From Lutibacter sp. A80 (GTDB lineage Bacteria; Bacteroidota; Bacteroidia; Flavobacteriales; Flavobacteriaceae), in contig NZ_CP092480.1 of NCBI RefSeq assembly GCF_022429645.1, forward strand, positions 1,594,501 through 1,658,500: a DNA stretch of 64,000 bases, written 5' to 3'. The translations under genes were made by a program, and so were the position numbers. Numbering within the stretch: the stretch's first letter is position 1; every line of letters starts with the position of its first letter. Below are positions 18,640-26,988 of this stretch, one piece after another. The notes under the pieces were generated by a model, which searched no databases, had not been told where the DNA came from, and saw only the letters and a program-made list of their open reading frames with translations.

Positions 18640-18742
18640 AAATAAAAAAAGAGAGCTATTAAAAATAGCTCTCTTAAACTTAATTCAACTAATTTAAATT
18701 TTTGTGTTAGATATACAAACTCATTATGCTTATTAAACACTA
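18640..18742 (-). ncRNA. Candidate small RNA downstream of susD2
   Basis: Inferred only from flanking signals: a promoter-like segment (-7-like TATATTTA at 18749-18756, with TTGGTCGAA 24 bases upstream of it) and an intrinsic terminator at 18644-18675. Between them lie about 70 bases with no gene except a five-codon ATG frame (MSLYI). The upstream susCD2 transcript already has its own strong terminator, so the second one needs its own transcript or is a relic of a lost gene. No known RNA family is recognised. Confidence 0.35.
18644..18675 (-). terminator. Intrinsic terminator without an assigned gene
   Basis: On the minus strand a perfect 12-bp stem (AAGAGAGCTATT / AATAGCTCTCTT) with a 3-base loop is followed by a run of T. 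On the plus strand no T-run follows, so it works in the minus direction. Confidence 0.85.
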
Positions 18743-18748
18743 TATAAA

Positions 18749-18789
18749 TAAATATAATTTTTAAGAAATTATTAAAAAATTTCGACCAA
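18749..18789 (-). promoter_or_regulatory. Promoter-like segment of the candidate small RNA
   Basis: On the minus strand TTGGTCGAA (18781-18789) is followed after 24 bases by TATATTTA (18749-18756), one base from TAnnTTTG. The same 9-mer and the same octamer, 30 bases apart, stand upstream of susC2. Confidence 0.35.
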
Positions 18790-18911
18790 CAACCAAATTA
18801 AAATGATGAATAAACGTAAAAAAAAATTATAAGCACTGATACCCAATGTTCTAAAATTTAATTTTTAGTTTAAACTAAATAAAGCTAATTAGTTCAACTT
18901 TAAAATAATCT

Positions 18912-18959
18912 TTATTAAAAATAAATAGCCAAAACTTAGAATTCTAAGTTTTGGCTATT
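18912..18959 (-). terminator. Rho-independent terminator of the susCD2 operon
   Basis: A perfect 16-bp stem (AATAGCCAAAACTTAG / CTAAGTTTTGGCTATT, 18924-18939 and 18944-18959) with an AATT loop; on the minus strand it runs into TTATTTTTAAT. It begins 28 bases after the susD2 stop. Confidence 0.93.
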
Positions 18960-18987
18960 CGTACTTTATAAAAATTTTAAATAAATT

Positions 18988-20655
18988 TTATTTAGCAAAC
19001 CATAATTTAGTTCCTTGCAAATCATCACCTTGTTCAGATATTGCTTGCGTATAATTAGGATTACTTTGTGCTCCACTACCGTAGCGCATACGTTGTGGGT
19101 ATTCACCATTTAAAGTTCCTAGTTCGTAAATTATAGAATTTGAAACCCCTTGAGATAACTCTGTAGGGTATCCTGTATCTCTAACTACAGCCCATGCTTC
19201 AAAACCATCAGTATAACTTACTAACCAACGTTGTATAGCTATCTTCTCTAATTTTTCATCTAAGGTTCCTACATTAATATTTGCTGCATCTTGAGTACTA
19301 ATATAGGTTTCTACATCACCATCAGAAATTTCCCAAATCTTCATTGCTTCTCTAATTCCATCAGCAAATAAAGTTTGAGGATCACCAGAACCTATTCCTT
19401 TTAATGCTGCTTCTGCTTGTAAAAAGTAAGCCTCTGCACTTGTCAAAACAATTTCTGGATAAACATCTTCACCTTCTCCCATTTTTTGAGTAATTAATTC
19501 TCCTGGTGCACTATACATATCTATTTTAACCATTGGCTGAATATCACTATTTACTCTTGTAGGCTGTCCAATATATTGTCCTTCTTCAACATTAATTGTA
19601 GTAATATCTCCAGAAGTAGTTGCTGTGTAAACAGCTCCTGCTTCATCTAGAGCTCCCATTAAGAAATCTAATCTTTGTTGGTCATCACCATCTGATACTT
19701 CAAAAGTAAATTCTCCTCCAACAGCTGGTGAAGCATAAATTGGAAGTCTTGGGTCTTGAGTATTCTTTAATTGGTTTATTAAAGTAGCTCCAACAGACCA
19801 ATATCCACCACCAGGAAAATTATTCCATACATCTCCATAAGCAGCTGCACCCCACTGACCAATAATATCATCTTTTTCCATAAGTACACTTCCTGAAGAA
19901 GCATCTAATAGAGGAGCACTTAAAGCTGAAGTAATAGTACTTGAAGCAAAATCATCTCCTGGTGCACCTAATGCACGCATACCTACTCTTAATTTTAATG
20001 TATTTGCTAATTTTTTCCATTTTTGTAAATCTCCTCCACAATATACATCATTTTCATCTACGTCATCTACACCAGAACCTGTTCTTTCTGAATCACCAAT
20101 TATTGCCATTGCTTCGTCCAAATCTGCAATAATCCCTTTATAAATATCACTTTGAGCATCGTATTTAGGAGTTAAGTTACCATCAATACCAGCTTCGCTA
20201 TATGGTAACATTCCAAAAGTATCTGTGTACATTTGATAATACAATGATTTCATAATTAAACCCATTGCATACATTTTTTCATTTTCAAATTCTGCACCAG
20301 TTTTTGTTAAATCCATAAATCCTTTAATGTCTCCAAAGTAACCAGCTAACCAATCCCAAGCGGCATCTGTATAACCTCTATTGTAAGTATAACCTAATCC
20401 ATCATTCCACCAAGAAACATTGCTTCCAAATGTAAAATGTCCGGCATATCTATCTACATGAATTAAATGCGCTCTCCAATATGCATAACGACCCGGAGCA
20501 TATAAAGTATGTTGTGGTTGCGTTATAAAAAATTTAGCACTTAAATCTGAAGATTCAAATCCTTGATTGTTTGTGTTTATTTCATCAAAATCTCCAGTAC
20601 ATGAAAATGTGAAGAACATTAAAACACTATATATTGTTATTTTTATATTTTTCAT
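18988..20655 (-). CDS. SusD-like nutrient-binding outer-membrane lipoprotein (SusD-like 2 type)
   Basis: A 555-residue lipoprotein with the lipobox TFSC (Cys19) followed by acidic residues (TGDFDEIN), compatible with surface export. The opening FDEINTNNQGFESSDLS, the TDTFGMLPYSEAG motif and the late VLTSAEAYFLQAEAALKG region identify the SusD-like 2 subgroup rather than classical SusD. It follows susC2 after 11 bases and ends the locus with a strong terminator. With SusC2 it would bind and import oligosaccharides from the adjacent enzyme genes, most likely N-glycan fragments. Confidence 0.93.
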   Translation of the reverse strand: MKNIKITIYSVLMFFTFSCTGDFDEINTNNQGFESSDLSAKFFITQPQHTLYAPGRYAYWRAHLIHVDRYAGHFTFGSNVSWWNDGLGYTYNRGYTDAAWDWLAGYFGDIKGFMDLTKTGAEFENEKMYAMGLIMKSLYYQMYTDTFGMLPYSEAGIDGNLTPKYDAQSDIYKGIIADLDEAMAIIGDSERTGSGVDDVDENDVYCGGDLQKWKKLANTLKLRVGMRALGAPGDDFASSTITSALSAPLLDASSGSVLMEKDDIIGQWGAAAYGDVWNNFPGGGYWSVGATLINQLKNTQDPRLPIYASPAVGGEFTFEVSDGDDQQRLDFLMGALDEAGAVYTATTSGDITTINVEEGQYIGQPTRVNSDIQPMVKIDMYSAPGELITQKMGEGEDVYPEIVLTSAEAYFLQAEAALKGIGSGDPQTLFADGIREAMKIWEISDGDVETYISTQDAANINVGTLDEKLEKIAIQRWLVSYTDGFEAWAVVRDTGYPTELSQGVSNSIIYELGTLNGEYPQRMRYGSGAQSNPNYTQAISEQGDDLQGTKLWFAK

Positions 20656-20666
20656 TTCAAAAATTA

Positions 20667-23600
20667 TTAAAATTTAACGTTTAAACTTAAACCTAAACTA
20701 CTTGTTGTTGGCAAGTTGTAGAACAATACTCCTTGTGCAAAATTACTAGTTGAATAACTTGCTTCTGGGTCAAAATTATCACTTTTCTTATATAAAAAGA
20801 ATAAGTTTCTTCCTGTTAAACTTAAAGAAGCATTTTTAATAAATGTTTTTTCTAACATAGCGTTTGGGAAGTGGTATGATAAACTTACCTCTCTTAAACG
20901 TGCATTTGTTTGTTCAATTATATATTCTGAAGCAATACCACTTACAGCACCCCAATAATCTTGAGCACTAATATTTGTAGTGTTTTGTGTTAGAACTCCA
21001 TCATTGTCCCAAACACCGTCAACAGTAATTCCTCCTTCTCTGTATTGTAATGTTTTTTTAGAAACACCGTTAGCATCTAAAGCAGCATCTGTACCTGAAT
21101 ACACTTCTCCTCCAATTCTAAAGTCAATTAAAAAGTTTAATGAAAAGTCTTTATAATTAAACGTGTTACTAAATCCACCAGTCATATCTGGTTGATAATT
21201 TCCTAATTTTACTCTCTCTTCACTAGCTTGTGGACGACCAGTTGCTGTTAATAACAGTTGTCCATCTTCTGTAGTTTTCCAAGTTTTTCCGTAAATATCT
21301 CCAAATCCTTCACCTACTTGAGCTCTTACATCAACTACTCCACTATTAGTAGAACTAAATTGAAAATAATCTTGACCGTCAATTAAACTTACAAGTTCGT
21401 TTTCATTTTTAGCTAAGTTTAAAGAAACATCCCATCTAAAATTATCATTCATTATTGGAGTACCTCCTATCATAAATTCAAAACCTTTATTTGATACTTC
21501 ACCTACGTTTTCTCTAAAATATGAAAATCCAGTTGCAGGATCTACTGGTACATCAAAAATTAAATCTTTAGATGATATTGAGTAATATGTAAAATCTGCA
21601 AATAATCTATTGTCTAAAGCTTTTATTTCAAAACCAATTTCAGATGAAGTTACATCTTCAGGTTTTAAGCTTTCACTATATTTAATATTTGGAGTGTTAA
21701 CAGTAATATTACCTAAATAACCACTTGAAGCAACACCATATAAGTTTACAATTTGCTGAGGGGCGGTATCGTTACCTACATTGGCATAACTTAAACGTAA
21801 TTTTGCCATATTAATTTTTGAAGACTCTCCAAAATCAAACATTCTATCTAATAACATACTTAAACTAGCAGATTTATAGAAATAAGATCTATTTTCACTA
21901 GAAAGCGCTGAAGACCAGTCATTTCTACCTGTTAAATCTAAATATACCATTCCTCTATAAGCTAAAGAACCAGAACCGTAAATAGAATTTACTTTCTTTT
22001 CAATTAAATCTGATTGATTAACGCTTAATTTTAATGCATCTGTATTTCCTATAAAGTATTTTCCAGGAATTTTAAAATCAGATCCTGAAATATTAGAAGA
22101 TCTAACAGTAGAATGTAATGCATTTCCACCTATATTTAAAGCTAAGTTGAAATCGTCATTAAGATCATCATTATACATTAATAAAAAATCATAATTTGTT
22201 TCAGAACGTTCGTTAGAGCCATAACTTATGGTTCCTTGTGGGTAAAAATGATGTCCAACAGCATGGTACCCTTCAGTATCATGTGAAACTACATCTGTAC
22301 CTACTCTAACAAATGCCTTAAAGGTATCTGAAAAATCATACTGAGCTTTAGCAAAACCTGAAAAACGTTTTCTTTTATCCTCGTTTTTATCTTCATAAAG
22401 AATCCAATAAGGGTTACCTCCACTATTTGTAGCTGAAAGCACTCCATAACCTTCATCAAGGTTTTGATATGTTTTTAAATCGTTTATATCAATATTTCTA
22501 TTTATACCGTATACATAAGCCATAATACCTTCAGTACCTTGAGAAATACGATTTTTAGCATCTTGTAAAAAGTATGTTACTTTAGCATCTAACGTAAATT
22601 TGTCGGTAATTTTACTAAAACCTCTTAAATTAAAGTTATTTCTATCAACAGTAGAGTTTGGAACAATCGCATCCATTGAAGTATTAGAATAAGAAAAACG
22701 CAATGAAGAATTCTCGTTACTATTACTAATTGCTAAAGTATTAACAATACTAGATCCTGTATCGAAAAAATCTTTTACATTATCTGGCTGTGCCACATAA
22801 GGTCTAGTTTCTCCATTGTAATATAACTGATCAGATCCATCAAATTTTGGTCCCCAAGAACCATTACTTTTTAATTCGGTTAAATCAGTAGCAAAAGCAC
22901 CATCTTTACCAGCTCCATATTCATTTTGATATTCTGGTAAAAACAATGGATTTTGGAAAGAAATATTTGAAGATAATGAAATACCTAATCCTTTATCTTT
23001 ACTTCCTTTTTTGGTTGTAATTAAAATTACACCATTACTTGCTCTTGACCCGTAAAGTGCTGCTGCATTAGGTCCTTTTAATACAGACATAGACTCAATA
23101 TCATCTGAGTTTAAATCTGAAATACCAGTACCTAAATCTGACTTACTATACTCTCCTGAACCAGATCCATTTGCAGAACCAATACCTGAATTGTCAATTG
23201 GCACACCATCCACCACATATAATGGTTGGTTATTACCTGTAATTGAGTTATTACCTCTAATTACAACCCTTGTTCCTCCTCCTGGCCCAGAAGCAGATTG
23301 AGTAATTACAACCCCTGCTACTTTTCCTGAAAGTGAATTAACAACATTAGATTCTTTTGCTAACGAAACTGAAGATCCATCAACTTCAGAAACAGAATAA
23401 CCTAATGATTTTTTTTCTCTTGAAATACCTAATGCAGTTACAACAACTTCGTCAAGAGTCTCTGCACTTTGAACTAAGGCAACATTTATTGTCCTTTTTC
23501 CATTTACAGTAATTTCTTGGTCTGCATAACCTAAAAATGAAAATTGTAATATCGCTGTATCACTATTTACATCAATACTGTAATTACCATCAAAATCTGA

Positions 23601-23759
23601 TGAAACACCCGTAGACGTACCTTTAATAATTACATTAACACCTGGTAACGGAACACCGTCCGTAGCATCAGTAATAGTTCCTGTTACTGTTTGGGCTTGA
23701 ATACTAGCATTGGCTAATAAACAAAAAACTAAAAACAGTTTTAGTACTTTTTGTATCAT
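20667..23759 (-). CDS. SusC/RagA-family TonB-linked outer-membrane transporter
   Basis: A 1030-residue TonB-dependent importer. It has a signal peptide (to about residue 22, ASIQAQ), a carboxypeptidase-D regulatory-like domain (VTGTITDATDGVPLPGVNV), the LDEVVVTALGIS segment, a plug with LKGPNAAALYGSRASNGV, and a barrel ending SLGLSLNVKF. LGISREKKSLGYSVSEV is typical of the SusC group paired with SusD-like 2 proteins. It forms the transport module of the large PUL; a ~180-base region separates it from the enzyme genes and holds its own promoter, so transport and enzymes may be expressed separately. Confidence 0.95.
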   Translation of the reverse strand: MIQKVLKLFLVFCLLANASIQAQTVTGTITDATDGVPLPGVNVIIKGTSTGVSSDFDGNYSIDVNSDTAILQFSFLGYADQEITVNGKRTINVALVQSAETLDEVVVTALGISREKKSLGYSVSEVDGSSVSLAKESNVVNSLSGKVAGVVITQSASGPGGGTRVVIRGNNSITGNNQPLYVVDGVPIDNSGIGSANGSGSGEYSKSDLGTGISDLNSDDIESMSVLKGPNAAALYGSRASNGVILITTKKGSKDKGLGISLSSNISFQNPLFLPEYQNEYGAGKDGAFATDLTELKSNGSWGPKFDGSDQLYYNGETRPYVAQPDNVKDFFDTGSSIVNTLAISNSNENSSLRFSYSNTSMDAIVPNSTVDRNNFNLRGFSKITDKFTLDAKVTYFLQDAKNRISQGTEGIMAYVYGINRNIDINDLKTYQNLDEGYGVLSATNSGGNPYWILYEDKNEDKRKRFSGFAKAQYDFSDTFKAFVRVGTDVVSHDTEGYHAVGHHFYPQGTISYGSNERSETNYDFLLMYNDDLNDDFNLALNIGGNALHSTVRSSNISGSDFKIPGKYFIGNTDALKLSVNQSDLIEKKVNSIYGSGSLAYRGMVYLDLTGRNDWSSALSSENRSYFYKSASLSMLLDRMFDFGESSKINMAKLRLSYANVGNDTAPQQIVNLYGVASSGYLGNITVNTPNIKYSESLKPEDVTSSEIGFEIKALDNRLFADFTYYSISSKDLIFDVPVDPATGFSYFRENVGEVSNKGFEFMIGGTPIMNDNFRWDVSLNLAKNENELVSLIDGQDYFQFSSTNSGVVDVRAQVGEGFGDIYGKTWKTTEDGQLLLTATGRPQASEERVKLGNYQPDMTGGFSNTFNYKDFSLNFLIDFRIGGEVYSGTDAALDANGVSKKTLQYREGGITVDGVWDNDGVLTQNTTNISAQDYWGAVSGIASEYIIEQTNARLREVSLSYHFPNAMLEKTFIKNASLSLTGRNLFFLYKKSDNFDPEASYSTSNFAQGVLFYNLPTTSSLGLSLNVKF

Positions 23760-23788
23760 TTAGTTTATAAATTTGAGTTAATAATAGT

Positions 23789-23835
23789 TAAATATAACAA
23801 AAAATTAACATAAATTAAGTTAAAAATTCGACCAA
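23789..23835 (-). promoter_or_regulatory. Putative promoter/operator of susC2
   Basis: On the minus strand TTGGTCGAA (23827-23835) precedes a -7-like TATATTTA (23789-23796) by 30 bases; the ATG follows after 29 more. The arrangement is repeated at 18749-18789. Confidence 0.4.
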
Positions 23836-23941
23836 TAACACCTAAAGACAGTTAAATGAATTTTGTTTCAGTATTAAAGAAATATCAAACATTTAAGCGT
23901 TAATTTAGCATTAAATTTAAACTCTTATTTAACCTTAAATT

Positions 23942-24781
23942 CTAATTTATAGAAACTTCAACAAAAACGGGTAAGTGGTCTGAAGGGTATTTACAATTTT
24001 TAGAATCGCTTAAAACAGCATACTTCTCCACAGTAATATTTTTTCTACTTGTAAAAATATAATCAATTCTATCTGTTACTGGCTTGTTAAATTTAAAACC
24101 ATTAAAAGTACCTATTGGACCAAATGGTTTTGTTTTACTTATACTTTTTGAATCGTTAAGTACTTTTGAAAGCAATTGAATTGGTTTAGCTTCTGGTGTT
24201 AAATTAAGATCACCCATTAACATTACAGGCAAATTTTTCAGATTAAATTCAGTTATTTTCTCTATTATTAATTCAGCACTTTTAATTCTTGCTTGTGTAC
24301 CAATATGATCAAAGTGTGTATTAAAAACATAAAATTGCTGTTTTGTGGTAACATTTTCGAATAATCCATAAGTACAAATACGTTCCATAGCGGCATCCCA
24401 ACCTACAGAAATTTCTGATGGGGTTTCACTTAACCAAAATGTATTATTTTCAATCGCTGTAAAACTTTTAGAATTGTAAAATATAGCACTATATTCTCCT
24501 TTTGTTTTTCCATCATCTCTACCTACTCCAATATAATTATAATCAACCAAAACACTATCTAAAAAATGTACTTGATGTTGAAGCCCTTCTTGAATTCCAA
24601 AAATATCTGGGTGGTAATAATTAATTTGATCACTTAAAAATTCTTTTCGCTTATGCCAATGGTTTTTACCATCATTAGCATTACCATACCGAATGTTATA
24701 AGTCATTATACTTAGTTTTTCTTGCGATTTATCACAAGAAACAAAAGCTATTAATATTAGTAAAAAAGTAATTTTTTTCAT
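23942..24781 (-). CDS. Endonuclease/exonuclease/phosphatase-family lipoprotein
   Basis: A 279-residue lipoprotein (lipobox FVSC, Cys16, then DKSQEK) with a DNase I-like fold. Family motifs are MTYNIRYGN near the N-terminus, DIFGIQEGL with the metal-binding Glu, NTHFDHIG, LMGDLNLTPE (catalytic Asp/Asn pair) and the terminal SDHLPVFVEV. Members hydrolyse phosphomono- or phosphodiesters. Its position at the end of an N-glycan locus, 5 bases after the GH97 gene, suggests a glycan-linked phosphate substrate, such as phosphomannose, but this is inference; nuclease activity cannot be excluded. Confidence 0.88.
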   Translation of the reverse strand: MKKITFLLILIAFVSCDKSQEKLSIMTYNIRYGNANDGKNHWHKRKEFLSDQINYYHPDIFGIQEGLQHQVHFLDSVLVDYNYIGVGRDDGKTKGEYSAIFYNSKSFTAIENNTFWLSETPSEISVGWDAAMERICTYGLFENVTTKQQFYVFNTHFDHIGTQARIKSAELIIEKITEFNLKNLPVMLMGDLNLTPEAKPIQLLSKVLNDSKSISKTKPFGPIGTFNGFKFNKPVTDRIDYIFTSRKNITVEKYAVLSDSKNCKYPSDHLPVFVEVSIN

Positions 24782-24786
24782 TGAAA

Positions 24787-26808
24787 TTAATTAATAGGTG
24801 TAAATTTTATGGCTTGTCCTCCACCAGCAGCTAATTTTAAATTTAAAATGGAGTTAGCATCAACTTCTTCTGAATAAATTTCAATAGCTTGTGGGTTCGT
24901 TTTCCAATCGGCATCCATTCCATCTGCATAAATTTCAGCAATATATTTTTTATTAGCATCTAGAAAAGATAATTTTATTTCTAAGGTTCTTTTATTCTTA
25001 TCGGTACAACTCCCTAAAAACCAATTATCACTATTTTTATCTTTCCTAACAATGGTTATATAATCTCCAATTTTACCATTTAGTACTTTTGAAACTTCCC
25101 AATCTACTCCAAAATCTTCTATAAATTTAAAAGCTGGTTCATTTTCATAATTTTCAATTAAATCTGATGCCATTTGCATTGGACTATACAAAATAACAAA
25201 CAAGCTTAATTGTTTAGCTAATGTTGTATTTACTCTAGATGTACCATCATCTAAATCATTCCATTTTATTCTATTTTTTGAATTCTTAAATAAAATATCA
25301 AATGTACCTGGAGTATAATCGAATGGTCCTGCCAAACCTCTTGTAAAAGGAATTATTGTATAATGCTCAGGTGGGTTTCCTGCACTCCAAGCATTCCATT
25401 CCATTCCTCGAGCACCTTCTCTTGTCATCATATTTGGATAAGTTCTTCTAATTCCAGTTGGTTTTATCGGTTCATGAGCATTAATCATAATTTGATACTT
25501 CGAGGCTTTTTCTACAACTTTTCTATAATGATTTACCATATATTGCCCGTGATGAAATTGTCCTTTGGTTTTTATTGCACCAGCATATCCTGTTTTTACG
25601 GCTTTTACACCTATATTATGATACAACCTTAAAACTTTATCTAAATTATCTTCAAAATAAGCCGCATCTCCTCCTGTTTCTACATGACCAATAAACTGAA
25701 CATTTTTTAAGTTTGCATAATATGCAATTTCATTTAAATTGAAATCTGGGTAGGGTGTTACAAAATCGAATGCACCTTTTTTACCCCAATTTTCCCAACC
25801 GGTATTCCAACCTTCAACTAGTACACCTGAAATATTATGATTGGCAGCAAAATCTATATATTTTTTTGTGGTAGCAGTAGTTGCTCCATGTCTTTCTCCT
25901 AATGTCCAAGTGTGTGTCCCTAAATGCATCCCCCACCAAACACCTATATATTTCATGGGTTGAATCCAAGATGTATCTTCTATTTTATTAGGTTCGTTTA
26001 AATTTAAAATTAAATTTGATACTATTAATTTTTCTGCACTATCTGCTATTTGAATAGTTCGCCAAGGCGAAACCATTGGCGTGTTAGTTTTAACCTTTAC
26101 ACCATCTGGCCAAGGCACTAAATTAGTTTTAAATGAAAAGTCTTTCTCTTTATTTTTAACTAAGGTCATACCAGCATAATCTGTTAAATTAGCTTCATGA
26201 ATACTAATAAAAACGTTATTATTACCTTCTAATGTTATGGGTGTATTTGCTGTTTTAATTGAATTTAAGGCTGCATTTTGAAATAATTGCTCGTAAGAAT
26301 CAAAATTTGCTGGCGTATACCAACCTTTATAATTTTTAGAAAAATTAAATTCTGTTAATTCTTCAGAAATTAAAACCTCTTTTAAATTTGCTTGCTCTGG
26401 AAGTTCATATCTAAACCCTACACCATCATTAAAAACTTTAAAGACAACGTTCATTTTTCTAAAAGGTTCTACTTTTTCTCGAAGAGAAACTTCTAATTTA
26501 TTAAAATTATCAATAATTTCTATATTCTCTCCCCAAACTTGTGTCCACTTAGTATTTGAATTTGATATTTTAAAATCACTTACCAAAAAATTACCATTCA
26601 TCGGTTTTGATTTTTTTAATAAATAACCCAAATTTGATGGTTTCATAATTATAGAATCTTTAAAACTTACTTCATAATTTACACTTCCATCTTTTACACG
26701 AACTTTAACTTCAATTTTAGTATCTGGTGAAGCTATTTCTATTATTTCTTCATTGTTACAACTTAATAACAACAATAAATTTAATCCTATAATTATAAAA
26801 TTTCTCAT
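24787..26808 (-). CDS. GH97 glycoside hydrolase, inverting (SusB) type
   Basis: A 673-residue lipoprotein from the ATG at 26808 (lipobox LLLSC, Cys17, followed by NNEE); an ATG six codons upstream is possible but spoils the signal peptide. The N-terminal beta-sandwich leads into a TIM barrel with GVWWGMHLGTHTW, VEGWNTGWENWG, and the diagnostic AVKTGYAG and NAHEPIKPTGIRRTYPN. Retaining GH97 alpha-galactosidases carry an Asp nucleophile and HG in these two places, whereas KTGY and HE mark the inverting alpha-glucoside branch. Within an N-glycan locus, terminal alpha-glucose of immature glycans is one possible target; substrate not certain. Confidence 0.9.
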   Translation of the reverse strand: MRNFIIIGLNLLLLLSCNNEEIIEIASPDTKIEVKVRVKDGSVNYEVSFKDSIIMKPSNLGYLLKKSKPMNGNFLVSDFKISNSNTKWTQVWGENIEIIDNFNKLEVSLREKVEPFRKMNVVFKVFNDGVGFRYELPEQANLKEVLISEELTEFNFSKNYKGWYTPANFDSYEQLFQNAALNSIKTANTPITLEGNNNVFISIHEANLTDYAGMTLVKNKEKDFSFKTNLVPWPDGVKVKTNTPMVSPWRTIQIADSAEKLIVSNLILNLNEPNKIEDTSWIQPMKYIGVWWGMHLGTHTWTLGERHGATTATTKKYIDFAANHNISGVLVEGWNTGWENWGKKGAFDFVTPYPDFNLNEIAYYANLKNVQFIGHVETGGDAAYFEDNLDKVLRLYHNIGVKAVKTGYAGAIKTKGQFHHGQYMVNHYRKVVEKASKYQIMINAHEPIKPTGIRRTYPNMMTREGARGMEWNAWSAGNPPEHYTIIPFTRGLAGPFDYTPGTFDILFKNSKNRIKWNDLDDGTSRVNTTLAKQLSLFVILYSPMQMASDLIENYENEPAFKFIEDFGVDWEVSKVLNGKIGDYITIVRKDKNSDNWFLGSCTDKNKRTLEIKLSFLDANKKYIAEIYADGMDADWKTNPQAIEIYSEEVDANSILNLKLAAGGGQAIKFTPIN

Positions 26809-26988
26809 TTTAAAAAATTTAATCATTTAGTAATCAACTTGTAAAAAACACATTTTACCTAATATAAATATGATGTTTCAATTTGTTTATTGAAAAAATT
26901 TTATATAATTCACTCAAAAAAGAATTTTAGCTACTTTTTAAAAAAATTTCAAGTTTTTTAATATCGTCTTTTAAAGGTTTTAGCTTAA

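Larger units (their letters stand above)
18594..18987. other. Intergenic region between radC and susD2
   Basis: These 394 bases hold no protein gene. In the direction of minus-strand transcription they contain the strong susCD2 terminator (18912-18959), a promoter-like segment (18749-18789), a second terminator without a gene in front of it (18644-18675), and the radC promoter (18608-18615). The second terminator and promoter-like segment define a possible small RNA. Confidence 0.6.
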
